Shown: positions 45,611 to 54,946 of the stretch, piece after piece
Layout of the letters: each line of letters opens with the position of its first letter
Numbering within the stretch: the stretch's first letter is position 1
NCBI RefSeq assembly: GCF_002310495.1
Contig: NZ_CP023344.1
Span: forward strand, 930,001-994,000
DNA: 64,000 nucleotides
Reading direction: 5' to 3'
From: Nibricoccus aquaticus
GTDB lineage: Bacteria; Verrucomicrobiota; Verrucomicrobiia; Opitutales; Opitutaceae
Notes under the pieces: model-generated
What the model was told of the DNA's origin: nothing
The model's input: the letters and a program-made list of their open reading frames with translations, nothing else
Databases searched by the model: none
Made by a program: the position numbers and the translations under genes

Positions 45611-47443
45611 TCACCTAAAACTCATCCGCGAGTTCGTCTCTAGATAACCAGCGATCTCCGTCGCGAAAGCCGCGCCAAACTCCGCGCGCTTCTTTTCGCC
45701 CATGCCAAAAATGCCGTCCATCGCGCTTTCGCTCACGGGATATTCCCGCGCGAGTTGCCGCAGCGTCGCGTCGCCGAAGATCACGTACGCGGGCACCTTG
45801 CGCTCATCGGCGAGTTTCTTGCGGAGCGTGCGCAGGCGGTTGAACAAGATCTCGTCGCACTCGATGTCGCCTTCGCGACGCACCACTTTGCGCATCTTCG
45901 GCAGAGACATCGGCTTTGTCAGCGTGATCGGCTGGCGCGACTTCAACACACCAATGCCTTCATTCGTCAGTTCGAGCGTCGCGTACTCGCCTTCGCTCTG
46001 CGCGACGAAACCCAGCCGCATCAACTCACGCCCCACCGCCGCCCATTGCGGACGCGAAAACTCTTTGCCGATTCCATACGTTGTGAGCCGGTCGTGCCCC
46101 GCGCGCCGGATCTTGTCGGTGTCCGCGCCCGTAAGCACTTCAATCACGTGATTCAGCCCAGTGCCGAAGCGGCTCGCCTGGCGGATGCGGTAAATGCACG
46201 AGAGAAATTTTTGCGCCGCCACTGTGCCGTCGTACGTCTCGCGCGGCTCCGAGCAGTTGTCGCAAGCGCCGCAGTTATCCATCGCGAACACTTCGCCGAA
46301 ATACCCGAGCAACTCCTCGCGCCGGCAACCGCCACCCTCCGCGTAGTGCATCATCTGCCGCAGCTGCGCGCGCGCGACGCTGCGCTCGTGCTCGTTAGTC
46401 ATCTCATCGATGAAATGCGTCTGCTTCGCCGCATCGCCGCCGCTGAAAAGCAGCAGACAATCCCCCGGCAATCCGTCGCGCCCCGCCCGCCCCGTTTCCT
46501 GGTAGTAGCCTTCGATATTCTTCGGCAGGTCGTAGTGAATCACCCAGCGCACGTTCGGCTTGTTGATGCCCATGCCAAACGCGATCGTCGCGCACACGAT
46601 CTTCACTTCGTCGCGTAGAAACAGCTCCTGATTCCGCGCGCGCTCCTCGCCATCAAGCCCCGCATGATACGGTTTCGCCGCGTACCCACGCCCCGCCAGC
46701 GCCTCAGCCACGCGCTCGGTCGCCGCACGCGACGAGCAATAAACGATCCCGCTCTCGTCTTCGCGCTTCTTAACGAACTCGATGATCTGCTTGAGCGGCT
46801 CGTCCTTCGGCGTCACCCGGTACGTGAGATTCGGGCGGTTGAAGCTCGCCACAAAAATCTCCGGCGCTCGCAGCTTCAGGTGTTTCACGATGTCCTCACG
46901 CACGCGCTCCGTCGCCGTCGCCGTCAGCGCCATGATCGGCACATCGGGCAACACCTCGCGCAGCTTCGCGATCTGGCGAAACTCCGGCCGGAAATCGTGG
47001 CCCCACTCCGACACGCAATGCGCCTCGTCGATCGCCAGCGCACTCACGTTCCACTCCTTCAAATTTTTCACCCAGCCATCCAGCATCAACCGCTCCGGCG
47101 CCACATAGAGCAGCTTCCACTCGCCGCGATGCAGACCCGCCAGCCGCGAACGCGCCTCCGCCGAATCGAGCGACGAGTTCAAAAACGTCGCCGCCACGCC
47201 CGCCGCTTGCAGTTGATCCACTTGATCCTTCATCAGCGCGATCAGCGGCGACACCACCACCGTCAGTCCTGGCCGCACCAGCGCCGGGATCTGAAAACAC
47301 AGCGACTTGCCGCCGCCCGTCGGCAGCAGCGCAAACACGTCTTTCCCCGCGAGCGACGCCTCCATGATCTCACGCTGCAACGGCCGGAAAGCCGGATACC
47401 CGAAGGTCGTTTGAAGGGTGAGAAGAAGATCGTCGGTCGCCAC
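45611..47443 (-). CDS. recQ: ATP-dependent DNA helicase RecQ
   Basis: A superfamily 2 3'-5' helicase for recombination and repair. Motifs in order: L-L-P-T-G-G-G-K-S (Walker A), V-V-S-P-L-I-A-L-M-K-D-Q, D-E-A-H-C-V-S-E-W-G-H-D-F-R-P-E, the helicase C motifs with Q-E-T-G-R-A-G-R-D-G-L-P, the RecQ zinc site (four Cys around C-R-R-E...C-G-A-C-D-N-C), winged helix and a C-terminal HRDC domain. GTG 47443 gives 610 residues, the usual length; GTG 47488 is an alternative. The frame stays open a further 400 codons against the aldolase gene, but that part is not real. It is divergent from the aldolase gene. Confidence 0.93.
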   Translation of the reverse strand: MATDDLLLTLQTTFGYPAFRPLQREIMEASLAGKDVFALLPTGGGKSLCFQIPALVRPGLTVVVSPLIALMKDQVDQLQAAGVAATFLNSSLDSAEARSRLAGLHRGEWKLLYVAPERLMLDGWVKNLKEWNVSALAIDEAHCVSEWGHDFRPEFRQIAKLREVLPDVPIMALTATATERVREDIVKHLKLRAPEIFVASFNRPNLTYRVTPKDEPLKQIIEFVKKREDESGIVYCSSRAATERVAEALAGRGYAAKPYHAGLDGEERARNQELFLRDEVKIVCATIAFGMGINKPNVRWVIHYDLPKNIEGYYQETGRAGRDGLPGDCLLLFSGGDAAKQTHFIDEMTNEHERSVARAQLRQMMHYAEGGGCRREELLGYFGEVFAMDNCGACDNCSEPRETYDGTVAAQKFLSCIYRIRQASRFGTGLNHVIEVLTGADTDKIRRAGHDRLTTYGIGKEFSRPQWAAVGRELMRLGFVAQSEGEYATLELTNEGIGVLKSRQPITLTKPMSLPKMRKVVRREGDIECDEILFNRLRTLRKKLADERKVPAYVIFGDATLRQLAREYPVSESAMDGIFGMGEKKRAEFGAAFATEIAGYLETNSRMSFR

Positions 47444-47602
47444 AGCGCAGGAAGAACCCGCGACAATGCGAGCCGCGCCCGGCCGCACAATGGAGAAAAC
47501 TTCCTTATCTGTTTCACACCGGCCTGAGCGGATTTTGCCCAAGGCTGCGCGAGGGTTGGCAGAGGTTTGACTCCACGCTCCCGCAGGCGGCATCTGGCAG
47601 CC

Positions 47603-48886
47603 ATGGACACCACCTGGCTCCACCCACGCGACGAACTCGTCGAGACCATGGCGCGCATCTACCGCTACAAGATGACGACCACCTCGGGCGGCAACCTGTC
47701 GATCCTCGACCCCAACGGCGACATCTGGATCACACCATCCCGCGTCGACAAAGGCCGCCTCCAGCCGACCGATATCGTCTGCGTCCACCCCGACGGGAAA
47801 CGCACCGGACTCCATCCGCCATCCTCCGAGTTTCCCTTTCACCGCGAGATCTACCGCCGCCGTCCCGACATCAAGGCCATCGTCCACGCGCATCCCGGCG
47901 CGCTCGTCGCCTTCAGCATCTGTCGCAAGCTTCCCGATACCCGCGTGCAAACCGTCGCCAACGCCGTCTGCGGCAAGGTCGCCTACGCGCCCTACGCCTG
48001 CCCCGGCAGTGAGGAACTGGGTAAAAACATCTCTGAAACCTTCGCCGCCGGCGCCGACTGCGTAATGCTCGAAAACCATGGCGTCGTCATCGGCGGCACC
48101 GACCTGCACGACGCGTTTCAACGTTTCGAGACGCTGGAGTTCATCGCGCAGACACTCGTGAAGGCCGCCTCTCTCGGCGAAATCAAAACCCTCTCCGCCA
48201 TCGAGCTCCCCGAGCGCACCGTCCCCGACTTCGCCGAACTCCCTGCGCTGCCTCCCTCCAACCGCGAGAAGGAACTCCGCACTCAGATCTGCGACTTCGC
48301 CCACCGCGCCTATCAACAACGTCTGCTCATCAGCACCGTCGGCTCGTTCTCCACTCGCCTCGAAAACGACCGCTTCCTCATCACCCCGCGCCGTCGCGAC
48401 CGCCTGCAACTGGAGCCCGGAGCACTCGTCGTCGCCACGCGCCGCGCCTGCGAACCGGGCAAACGCCCCAGCCGCACCGCCCTCCTTCACGCACTGATCT
48501 ACGAGCAAAACCCCGATGTCGGCGCGATCATCAACGCCCAGCCCTCCCACGCCTCCGCCTTCTGCATGACCTCCGCCGAGCTCAGCACGCACACCATTCC
48601 CGAAAGCTATATCGTCCTCAACGACGCGCCCAAGCTCCCTCACGCGTGTGTCGTCGCCGACGCCGAACGCATCGCCACCGAGGTCTCGCTCGGAAAACGC
48701 CCCGTCGTGCTCATCGAAAACGAGGGCGCGCTCATCGTCGGGAAAAATGTCCTCGATGCCTTCGACCGGCTCGAAGTCCTCGAAGCCACCACCGAAGCGC
48801 TCTTCCTCGCACGCCCGCTCGGTCCGCTCGTGCCCATGCCCGAGTCGGCGATCGACGAGCTGCGCAAAGTCTTTGGCGTCAGCTAA
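47603..48886 (+). CDS. Tandem class II aldolase/adducin-domain protein
   Basis: A 427-residue protein of two class II aldolase domains in tandem (about 1-205 and 225-425). Domain 1 keeps the zinc ligands: H-A-H-P near 93-96 and E-N-H-G-V near 156-160, plus S-G-G-N-L-S near 28-33 and S-S-E-F-P-F-H near 73-79. In domain 2 the matching sites read N-A-Q-P-S-H and E-N-E-G-A, so the metal site is lost. Family members act on sugar phosphates such as fuculose- or rhamnulose-1-phosphate. Domain 2 may be structural or regulatory. Divergent from recQ. Confidence 0.85.
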   Translation: MDTTWLHPRDELVETMARIYRYKMTTTSGGNLSILDPNGDIWITPSRVDKGRLQPTDIVCVHPDGKRTGLHPPSSEFPFHREIYRRRPDIKAIVHAHPGALVAFSICRKLPDTRVQTVANAVCGKVAYAPYACPGSEELGKNISETFAAGADCVMLENHGVVIGGTDLHDAFQRFETLEFIAQTLVKAASLGEIKTLSAIELPERTVPDFAELPALPPSNREKELRTQICDFAHRAYQQRLLISTVGSFSTRLENDRFLITPRRRDRLQLEPGALVVATRRACEPGKRPSRTALLHALIYEQNPDVGAIINAQPSHASAFCMTSAELSTHTIPESYIVLNDAPKLPHACVVADAERIATEVSLGKRPVVLIENEGALIVGKNVLDAFDRLEVLEATTEALFLARPLGPLVPMPESAIDELRKVFGVS

Positions 48887-48921
48887 GCGCTGACGTCAGG
48901 TGTTAGTTAAGTTACCTCCCA

Positions 48922-48955
48922 AAACGAAAGCCGGCCCCGTTGGGAGCCGGCTTTC
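48922..48955 (-). terminator. Intrinsic terminator of the ECF sigma-factor gene
   Basis: GAAAGCCGGC / GCCGGCTTTC arms (48926-48955) form a 10-bp stem with a 10-base loop. On the minus strand the stem is followed by GTTTTGGG. On the plus strand no T run follows. A weaker inverted repeat, GCGTCAGC/GCTGACGTC, overlaps the aldolase stop at 48877-48897. Confidence 0.75.
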
Positions 48956-49001
48956 GACATGAGACCAAGACGATCTCGTTTAATTGAAGCTGTCGGGAAG
49001 A

Positions 49002-49766
49002 TCAGGCGTAGGCGATCGCGTGACAGCCATGAACCGTGCGTGCGTTCTCGAAAAATTCAGACGCCTCTGTATTGCCGGTAAATTCTGGCGCAGCCTCAGA
49101 GAGAAGCTTGCGGAGATTTTCGCGAGCGCGGGCGATGCGGCTTTTCACCGTGCCTACATTGATGCCGAGCGCGCGGGCGATTTCTTCGTACGGCTGATTG
49201 AGCACATTGCGCATGGTGAGGATTTCACGATGCCGGGCGTCGAGACGCTCCATGCACAAAGCGATCAGATCGGTGAATTCCTGCGTCACCGTCTGCTGCA
49301 CCGGCGTCTGCGCATCAGCGGCGATCAGATCGGCAAACGTCGCGTCGGATTCGTCAGTGAGATTGCGCTCGAGCGAGATCGAGTCCTGACGACGGCGGCG
49401 GAAGAAATACCAGTAACGGTTGCGCGAGAGATTCAGCGCGATGCGGTAGAGCCAGGTCGCAAGCGACGAGTCACCGCGGAAATTCGCGAGACCACGATGC
49501 GCGCGGATGAAGGTATCCTGCGTTATCTCTTCGGCGTCTGCCGTGTTGCGGAGGAGATTATTCGCCAGACCGAAAATACGGCCGTGGTAGCGCTGCATGA
49601 TTTCGACGAAAGCGGTCTCGTCACCGCCGTGGAAACGCTGGATGAGCGTCACATCGTAAGCGGCCTCGCGGGCAGAATCCGTCGGGGTATCGGACTTCGC
49701 GGAGGTGCGGCTGCGGGAACTGTCTTGCTGGCTCGGGGCGGCGGAAAGCGTGGAGAGGTGAGACAT
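49002..49766 (-). CDS. ECF RNA polymerase sigma factor (RpoE-like)
   Basis: A 254-residue sigma-70 family factor of the extracytoplasmic-function type. The first 40 residues are Ser/Thr-rich and probably disordered. Region 2 (about 45-115) includes L-L-R-N-T-A-D-A-E-E-I-T-Q-D-T-F-I-R-A and S-L-A-T-W-L-Y-R-I-A-L-N. Region 4 (about 160-225) has Y-E-E-I-A-R-A-L-G-I-N-V-G-T-V-K-S-R-I-A-R-A-R, the -35 recognition helix. No anti-sigma gene adjoins it. The 298 bases upstream (49767-50064) contain no gene I can support. Confidence 0.92.
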   Translation of the reverse strand: MSHLSTLSAAPSQQDSSRSRTSAKSDTPTDSAREAAYDVTLIQRFHGGDETAFVEIMQRYHGRIFGLANNLLRNTADAEEITQDTFIRAHRGLANFRGDSSLATWLYRIALNLSRNRYWYFFRRRRQDSISLERNLTDESDATFADLIAADAQTPVQQTVTQEFTDLIALCMERLDARHREILTMRNVLNQPYEEIARALGINVGTVKSRIARARENLRKLLSEAAPEFTGNTEASEFFENARTVHGCHAIAYA

Positions 49767-50064
49767 AGGGATGAGTTCCGGTTGGGTTGAGGGACTTGAG
49801 TTGCCACACTATTACCCTTCTTCGTGCCAACCGCCGTCATCCGCCATAAACACACTGGCCCTGAGCGAGATAAGTTTTCCAAACAGATTCGTTACAGCGC
49901 GCTTTCTTGCAGAATGAGGCACAACGCACCGGCCACTTCTTGCAAACTGCAAGAGCCATAGCAGGCCTTCACGAGGCCGACGCGCATCAGGGATAACGGG
50001 GTGCGCCGCTAGTACGTCGCCGCTGCCCGATGTTCCCGCAAGCGCGCTCAGCGCCAGACGCCAC

Positions 50065-51291
50065 TCACTCGTGCCTCAGCGCCTCGATCGGATCGAGCGA
50101 CGCTGCTTTCCACGCGGGATAAAGCCCGAAGACCACACCGATCCCGCCACACACAGCCATGCCGGCAATCGCCCAGCCCCACGGGAAAATCATGTCGATA
50201 TTCATCAACGAAGACACCGCGTTGCCCCCCACCACACCCAGCACCACTCCCACAAACCCACCAATCAACGCCAGCACGACCGCCTCAATAAGAAACTGGA
50301 ACAGGATGTTTTTCTTCCGAGCCCCGATGCTTTTTCGGATGCCGATCTCCTTCGTCCGCTCCGTCACACTCACGAGCATGATGTTCATCACCCCCACACC
50401 CGCCGCGAGCAACGCGATCGCACTCACGCCAAATGAACCGATGGCGACCATGTTCGTTACGTTCTGAAACGTCGCGATCAACGAGTCGTTCGTGAACACC
50501 TCAAAATTATTTTCATCCTCCGGCTCCAACCCGCGCACCTGCCGCATCACGCCGACCGCCGTGTCCTGCACCGCTGGCAGCAACTCCTGCGACGGCGCCT
50601 GCACATTGATCGAGATCGTGCGCCACATGCCACCGCCCATCACTGCGAGCCACCGCGTGATCGGGATAGCGATAAAGTCGTCCTGACTCTCGCCAAACGA
50701 CGTCCCCTTAGGCGCCACTAATCCGATCACCGTATACATCTGCCCGCCCGCACGCACGACTAGGCCCAAAGGATCCACGTCGGGAAAAAGTTTCTTCGCG
50801 ACCTCATCGCCGATGATGCACACCGAGCGGCCCAGCGCCACGTCCTCGGCTCCAAGATTGCGCCCGCGCGCGATCTCGAAATTCGACGATGACAGAAAGT
50901 TATCGTCCGTACCCACCAGCCGCATGTTCGGCGTCGTGCGCCGGTCCAGATAACTCGCGATGATCCCGCCACGCCTGATCTGCAGATTCACTTTCGCCGT
51001 CTCCCCCATCAAGTCCTTGAACCGCTGCGCCGCCGGAAGTTTGATCTCGGGCCGGTTGCCATAACGCTGCCACGGATTGCTCATGAGCGCGGGGAATCTC
51101 TGGATTTGAAAACTGTTCGCCCCCAGCCGGCTCAACCCCGAATCGAGCTGGGCTTTCGCTCCGGCGATGAACGTCATCACCCCAATGATCGAGAACACGC
51201 CGATCGACATGCCGAAAATCGTGAGCGAGGACCGCAGCTTGTTGGTCCAGAGCGAGGAGAACGCGAGACGCAGTATTTCGAAGTAGATCAT
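50065..51291 (-). CDS. MacB-type ABC transporter permease (second)
   Basis: A 408-residue permease of the MacB/FtsX family: one N-terminal helix (about 18-40), a large periplasmic MacB_PCD domain (about 45-270), then three helices (about 285-400) with the FtsX pattern T-E-R-T-K-E-I-G-I-R-K-S-I-G-A. The ATG at 51291 overlaps the stop of the preceding permease by four bases. With the upstream permease, ATPase and adaptor it forms a four-gene MacAB-like exporter whose cargo is not evident. Confidence 0.9.
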   Translation of the reverse strand: MIYFEILRLAFSSLWTNKLRSSLTIFGMSIGVFSIIGVMTFIAGAKAQLDSGLSRLGANSFQIQRFPALMSNPWQRYGNRPEIKLPAAQRFKDLMGETAKVNLQIRRGGIIASYLDRRTTPNMRLVGTDDNFLSSSNFEIARGRNLGAEDVALGRSVCIIGDEVAKKLFPDVDPLGLVVRAGGQMYTVIGLVAPKGTSFGESQDDFIAIPITRWLAVMGGGMWRTISINVQAPSQELLPAVQDTAVGVMRQVRGLEPEDENNFEVFTNDSLIATFQNVTNMVAIGSFGVSAIALLAAGVGVMNIMLVSVTERTKEIGIRKSIGARKKNILFQFLIEAVVLALIGGFVGVVLGVVGGNAVSSLMNIDMIFPWGWAIAGMAVCGGIGVVFGLYPAWKAASLDPIEALRHE

Positions 51292-52538
51292 TCGTAACGC
51301 AACGCCACCACGGGATCTAGTTTGCTCGCCGACCACGCGGGCGCGATGCCCGCCAGAACCCCGATCACCACAGAGCCCAAAAATCCGATGACCACCAGCA
51401 CGGGCGAAAACACGATGGGGAAATCCGGCACAGCCACGGAGACAAGTGCTGAGAGCGAGCCCGCCCCCAACAATCCGATCGCTCCACCAATCAGGCAGAT
51501 GCTCACCGCTTCGATGAGAAACTGCAGGAGAATCGTCCGCCGCCGCGCACCGAGCGCCTTGCGCGTGCCGATCTCCTTCGTGCGCTCCTTCACACTCACA
51601 TAGGTGATGTTCATGATGTTGATCGCACCGACCAGGAGCGCGAGTCCGGTGATCATCAACCCGCCGATCGCGATGCCATTTTTGATCGGATCGATCTGTT
51701 CGCGGATCACCCGCTGCTCGTTCAACTCGAAGTTGTCCTTCGCCTCGGGATTTTGCTGGCGGATGCGCCGGATCAAACCGCGCAGCTCCTCACGCGCCTC
51801 CTCCATGCGCGCGCCATCCACCTGCACGCGAATCTGCGTCGAATTTCCATTCACCGCGAAGTACCGCCGAAACGTGTTGATCGGAATCATCACCTTTGAA
51901 TCCAGGCTGAAAAGCCCGAGAAATCTCCCCTGCCGCGCAAGGGTGCCGATGACCGTGAACTGCTGTCCGCCCAGACGCAGCGTCTCCCCCAACGGCGACT
52001 GCCCGGGGAACAACGCATCAGCCACGTCGTAACCGATCACGACAACATTGCGCGCCGAGTGCGCCTCGAACTCGCTGAAAAAACGTCCCTCTGTCAGATC
52101 CATCTTCGCCATGCGCGGCAGATTGTGGCCCACGCCTTCGGTGAAAATATTCGAGAGCTTTAACTCCCCCCGCACGATGTTCGTCTGCCGGTTCGCCGCC
52201 GGCACCGCTAGCTTAATCAAACCATTCGGATGCTCCGCCACCCACTCGTTCACGCGCTCCGCATACTCCGTCTTGATCATCGGCCGGTTCCGATAATTCC
52301 ACCAATCCTGCACTCCTCTCCACGGCCACTTTTCAACGTAGAGGACGTCGTCACCGAACCCCGCGAAACTCTTCTCCACACTCGCGTCGATGCCGAGGAT
52401 CGCCGTCCCCATCAACGTCACCGACACGATGCCGATGATCACGCCCAGCGCCGTCAGCGCCGACCGCAGCTTGTTCGCGATGATCTGCGTGAACGCGATC
52501 CGGAAGGCTTCGTTAAGCTCGTAGATGAGGCGGCGCAT
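51288..52538 (-). CDS. MacB-type ABC transporter permease (first)
   Basis: A 416-residue paralogue of the next gene, with the same order: N-terminal helix about 22-45, periplasmic MacB_PCD domain, and three C-terminal helices with K-E-R-T-K-E-I-G-T-R-K-A-L-G-A-R-R. The two permeases likely form a heterodimer served by the ATPase encoded 20 bases upstream, in contrast to homodimeric MacB where permease and ATPase are fused. Confidence 0.9.
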   Translation of the reverse strand: MRRLIYELNEAFRIAFTQIIANKLRSALTALGVIIGIVSVTLMGTAILGIDASVEKSFAGFGDDVLYVEKWPWRGVQDWWNYRNRPMIKTEYAERVNEWVAEHPNGLIKLAVPAANRQTNIVRGELKLSNIFTEGVGHNLPRMAKMDLTEGRFFSEFEAHSARNVVVIGYDVADALFPGQSPLGETLRLGGQQFTVIGTLARQGRFLGLFSLDSKVMIPINTFRRYFAVNGNSTQIRVQVDGARMEEAREELRGLIRRIRQQNPEAKDNFELNEQRVIREQIDPIKNGIAIGGLMITGLALLVGAINIMNITYVSVKERTKEIGTRKALGARRRTILLQFLIEAVSICLIGGAIGLLGAGSLSALVSVAVPDFPIVFSPVLVVIGFLGSVVIGVLAGIAPAWSASKLDPVVALRYE

Positions 52539-52558
52539 CGAGAATCCAAAATCGAAAA

Positions 52559-53296
52559 TTAAACGACGGCCGCGTCGCTCTCGATGAGCCCGTCACGCAA
52601 CCGCACGATCCGCCGCGAATGCCGCGCGATGTCCTCCTCGTGCGTGACCACGATCAGCGTGTTGCCTTGCGCGTAAAGCTGCTCGAACAGCGCCATGATC
52701 TCCTCGCCCGTGCGCGAATCCAGATTTCCCGTCGGCTCATCCGCCAGGATGATCGATGGCTTGTTTACCAGAGCCCGCGCAATGGCCACACGTTGCCTTT
52801 GACCGCCCGATAGTTCGTTCGGCTTGTGATCCATGCGCTGCCCCAGGCCCACATTCTCCAGCGCCTGCCTCGCCCGATCCAGTCGCTCCTCACGAGGAAT
52901 GCCCGCGTAGATCAAGGGCAGCTCCACATTGTGCAGCGCCGTCGAACGCGGCAGCAGATTAAACGTCTGGAAAACAAAACCGATCTCCTGATTGCGGATC
53001 GCCGCCAGCTCGTCGTCCTCCATCACCGCGACATCCTTCCGGCTGAATTCGTAACGCCCAGCCGTCGGTGTATCCAGACATCCGAGCATGTTCATCAGCG
53101 TGGACTTCCCGCTGCCCGATGGCCCCATGATCGCGAGATATTCGTTGCGATGGATCTTCAACGACACGCCCCGCAGCGCGTGGATCGTCTCCTCACCCAT
53201 TTGATAAAGCTTGGTGACGCCCTCGATCTCGATCACGAGCGGCCCGGCGGGACGCACCACACGCGGTTGTCCGGCGGAAATAGTGGGAGGAATCAT
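52559..53296 (-). CDS. MacB/LolD-type ABC ATPase
   Basis: A 245-residue ATPase. Walker [10 protein letters not shown] at 58-66, [10 protein letters not shown] near 71-80, signature L-S-G-G-Q-R-Q-R near 162-169, Walker [13 protein letters not shown] near 182-193. The G-N-L-D-S-R-T-G stretch is typical of the MacB/LolD/FtsE branch that drives mechanotransmission rather than transport through the membrane part. It lies 24 bases after the adaptor gene. Confidence 0.92.
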   Translation of the reverse strand: MIPPTISAGQPRVVRPAGPLVIEIEGVTKLYQMGEETIHALRGVSLKIHRNEYLAIMGPSGSGKSTLMNMLGCLDTPTAGRYEFSRKDVAVMEDDELAAIRNQEIGFVFQTFNLLPRSTALHNVELPLIYAGIPREERLDRARQALENVGLGQRMDHKPNELSGGQRQRVAIARALVNKPSIILADEPTGNLDSRTGEEIMALFEQLYAQGNTLIVVTHEEDIARHSRRIVRLRDGLIESDAAVV

Positions 53297-53320
53297 GACG
53301 CGATGAAGACGATGTCCCGT

Positions 53321-54721
53321 TTATTTCCCCGCGCCCGCATCACCTGCGGCCGGAGTTGCTGCCTTGGGTTTCTCCATCTCCACCTTCATTCCATCGGCCA
53401 GTGTCCGCGTGAGCACCGCGTAACTGCCGCTCACCACTTCGTCACCCGCCGCCAGACCGGACTTGATTTCAAAATGCGTCGTGTCCGCGATGCCTGTCTC
53501 GACCGACACCATCTTCACCGTATCGCCGTTCTTCACGAATACCACGCGCTGCATCGCGCCGCGATCAGTCTTCTCGCTCTGCTTCTTCTGCTTGTCGTTC
53601 ACGGCCGTCGCACCGCTTTCGCCTTTCGTCTCGGATGCTTTTTCTTCGCGATCCTTCGCCAGCTGCTCGTTCGTCTTGTTGCTGCCGCGCGCCCGCACCA
53701 CGACCGACTGCACCGGCACCGCGATAACATTCTCGACCGTCTGCGTTTCGATGTCCGCATTCGCGCTCATGCCCGGACGCAGCGGCACATCCTTCTCCAG
53801 GATGCGGATCTTCACCTGAAAATTCGTCACTTCCTCCTGCGTGTTCTGCCCGGTCACTTTCGCCGCCGAGCCGATCTCTTTCACCTCGGCGTCAAACTTC
53901 CGTCCAGGAAACGCATCAATGCTCACGCGCGCCTTGTCCCCCGCCTTCACATTCACGATGTCGTTCTCATTGATGTTCACCCGCACCTCCATGTTCGAGA
54001 GATCCGCGATGCTCATCACGATCGTGCCGCCGTACGAACCGGTTGCCGCCACGCGCTCGCCCACCTCCGACGCTCTCGTCGTCACCGTGCCGTCGATCGG
54101 CGCGTAGAGAGTGGTCTTCTCCAGCGTGTCCTTCGCCTGCTTGAGCAATCCCTCCGAACGCCGTATGTTCGCCTGCGCGCTGTCGTAGTTCGCCTGCGCG
54201 CCTTCATAGGTCGCCTTATCCGCCGCGAACAACGACTCCGAAATCAAATTCCCCTTAAACAGCGCCTCACTCCGCTTGAAGTCCGCCTGCGCCTTTTCGA
54301 AACGCACCCGGCTATCCACCGCGCTCGCCCGCGCCGAGGTCAGATCCGCCTCACGCTGATCGACGATGTAGCGGTAGTTGTCCGGTTTGATGCTGATCAC
54401 CAGATCGCCCTTTTTCACCGTCGCCCCTTCGCGAAACGGCAGCTCCGTGATCTCGCCGGTGACTTCCGGCTGCATCTTCACCTCCACCTCCGGCTGGATT
54501 TTCCCCGTCGCCGAAACGACCTGCGTGATCGTCTTCGTGATCGCTTTCTCTGTCGTCACACGCACCGCCTTGTCGCGGTTCTTCGCCGCGTTGCGCATCG
54601 CAAACCCCACGATCACCACCAGCACGATGGCGATGACGATGTAGAGCTTCTTGCGGGACTTTTTTCGCTTGGCAGGCGGACGCTGAGTGAGAGTCGGAGC
54701 AGACGGAGCGGGCGTGGACAT
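53321..54721 (-). CDS. MacA-like periplasmic adaptor (HlyD/RND family)
   Basis: A 466-residue membrane-fusion protein. After a basic N terminus it has one anchor helix (about 26-41), a lipoyl half domain (V-K-K-G-D-L-V near 101-107), an alpha-helical hairpin (about 120-195), the second lipoyl half with L-Y-A-P-I-D-G-T-V near 200-208 and beta-barrel and proximal domains. A Lys/Glu/Arg-rich insert (about 335-375) interrupts the last domain, unlike MacA. It should bridge the ABC part to a TolC-like channel; one is encoded at 16470, but not in this operon. First gene of the set. Confidence 0.9.
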   Translation of the reverse strand: MSTPAPSAPTLTQRPPAKRKKSRKKLYIVIAIVLVVIVGFAMRNAAKNRDKAVRVTTEKAITKTITQVVSATGKIQPEVEVKMQPEVTGEITELPFREGATVKKGDLVISIKPDNYRYIVDQREADLTSARASAVDSRVRFEKAQADFKRSEALFKGNLISESLFAADKATYEGAQANYDSAQANIRRSEGLLKQAKDTLEKTTLYAPIDGTVTTRASEVGERVAATGSYGGTIVMSIADLSNMEVRVNINENDIVNVKAGDKARVSIDAFPGRKFDAEVKEIGSAAKVTGQNTQEEVTNFQVKIRILEKDVPLRPGMSANADIETQTVENVIAVPVQSVVVRARGSNKTNEQLAKDREEKASETKGESGATAVNDKQKKQSEKTDRGAMQRVVFVKNGDTVKMVSVETGIADTTHFEIKSGLAAGDEVVSGSYAVLTRTLADGMKVEMEKPKAATPAAGDAGAGK

Positions 54722-54946
54722 GGGATAAAATGGAAACGCGGAGTGATGCTGAAAATTAACCTGCGCTCACCGCGACCCTGGCGCAGGGGTAAACATCTCC
54801 CAACGCCCAGCCGCCTTCGCAAGCCGCATCCGGTCAACCGGCACAGGGCGGAAACGTACAGTCAGCGGCATAAACGCAGGAGTCATCCCGCCTTGAACAC
54901 CCCGCCACCCTGCGAAGTTTCAGCCTTCGCCAAATAAATTCACCCG

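Noticed and set aside
47444-48643. N-terminal 400-codon extension of recQ
   Set aside because: It runs antisense through the conserved aldolase gene and has no similarity to RecQ; a GTG at 47443 gives the normal length.
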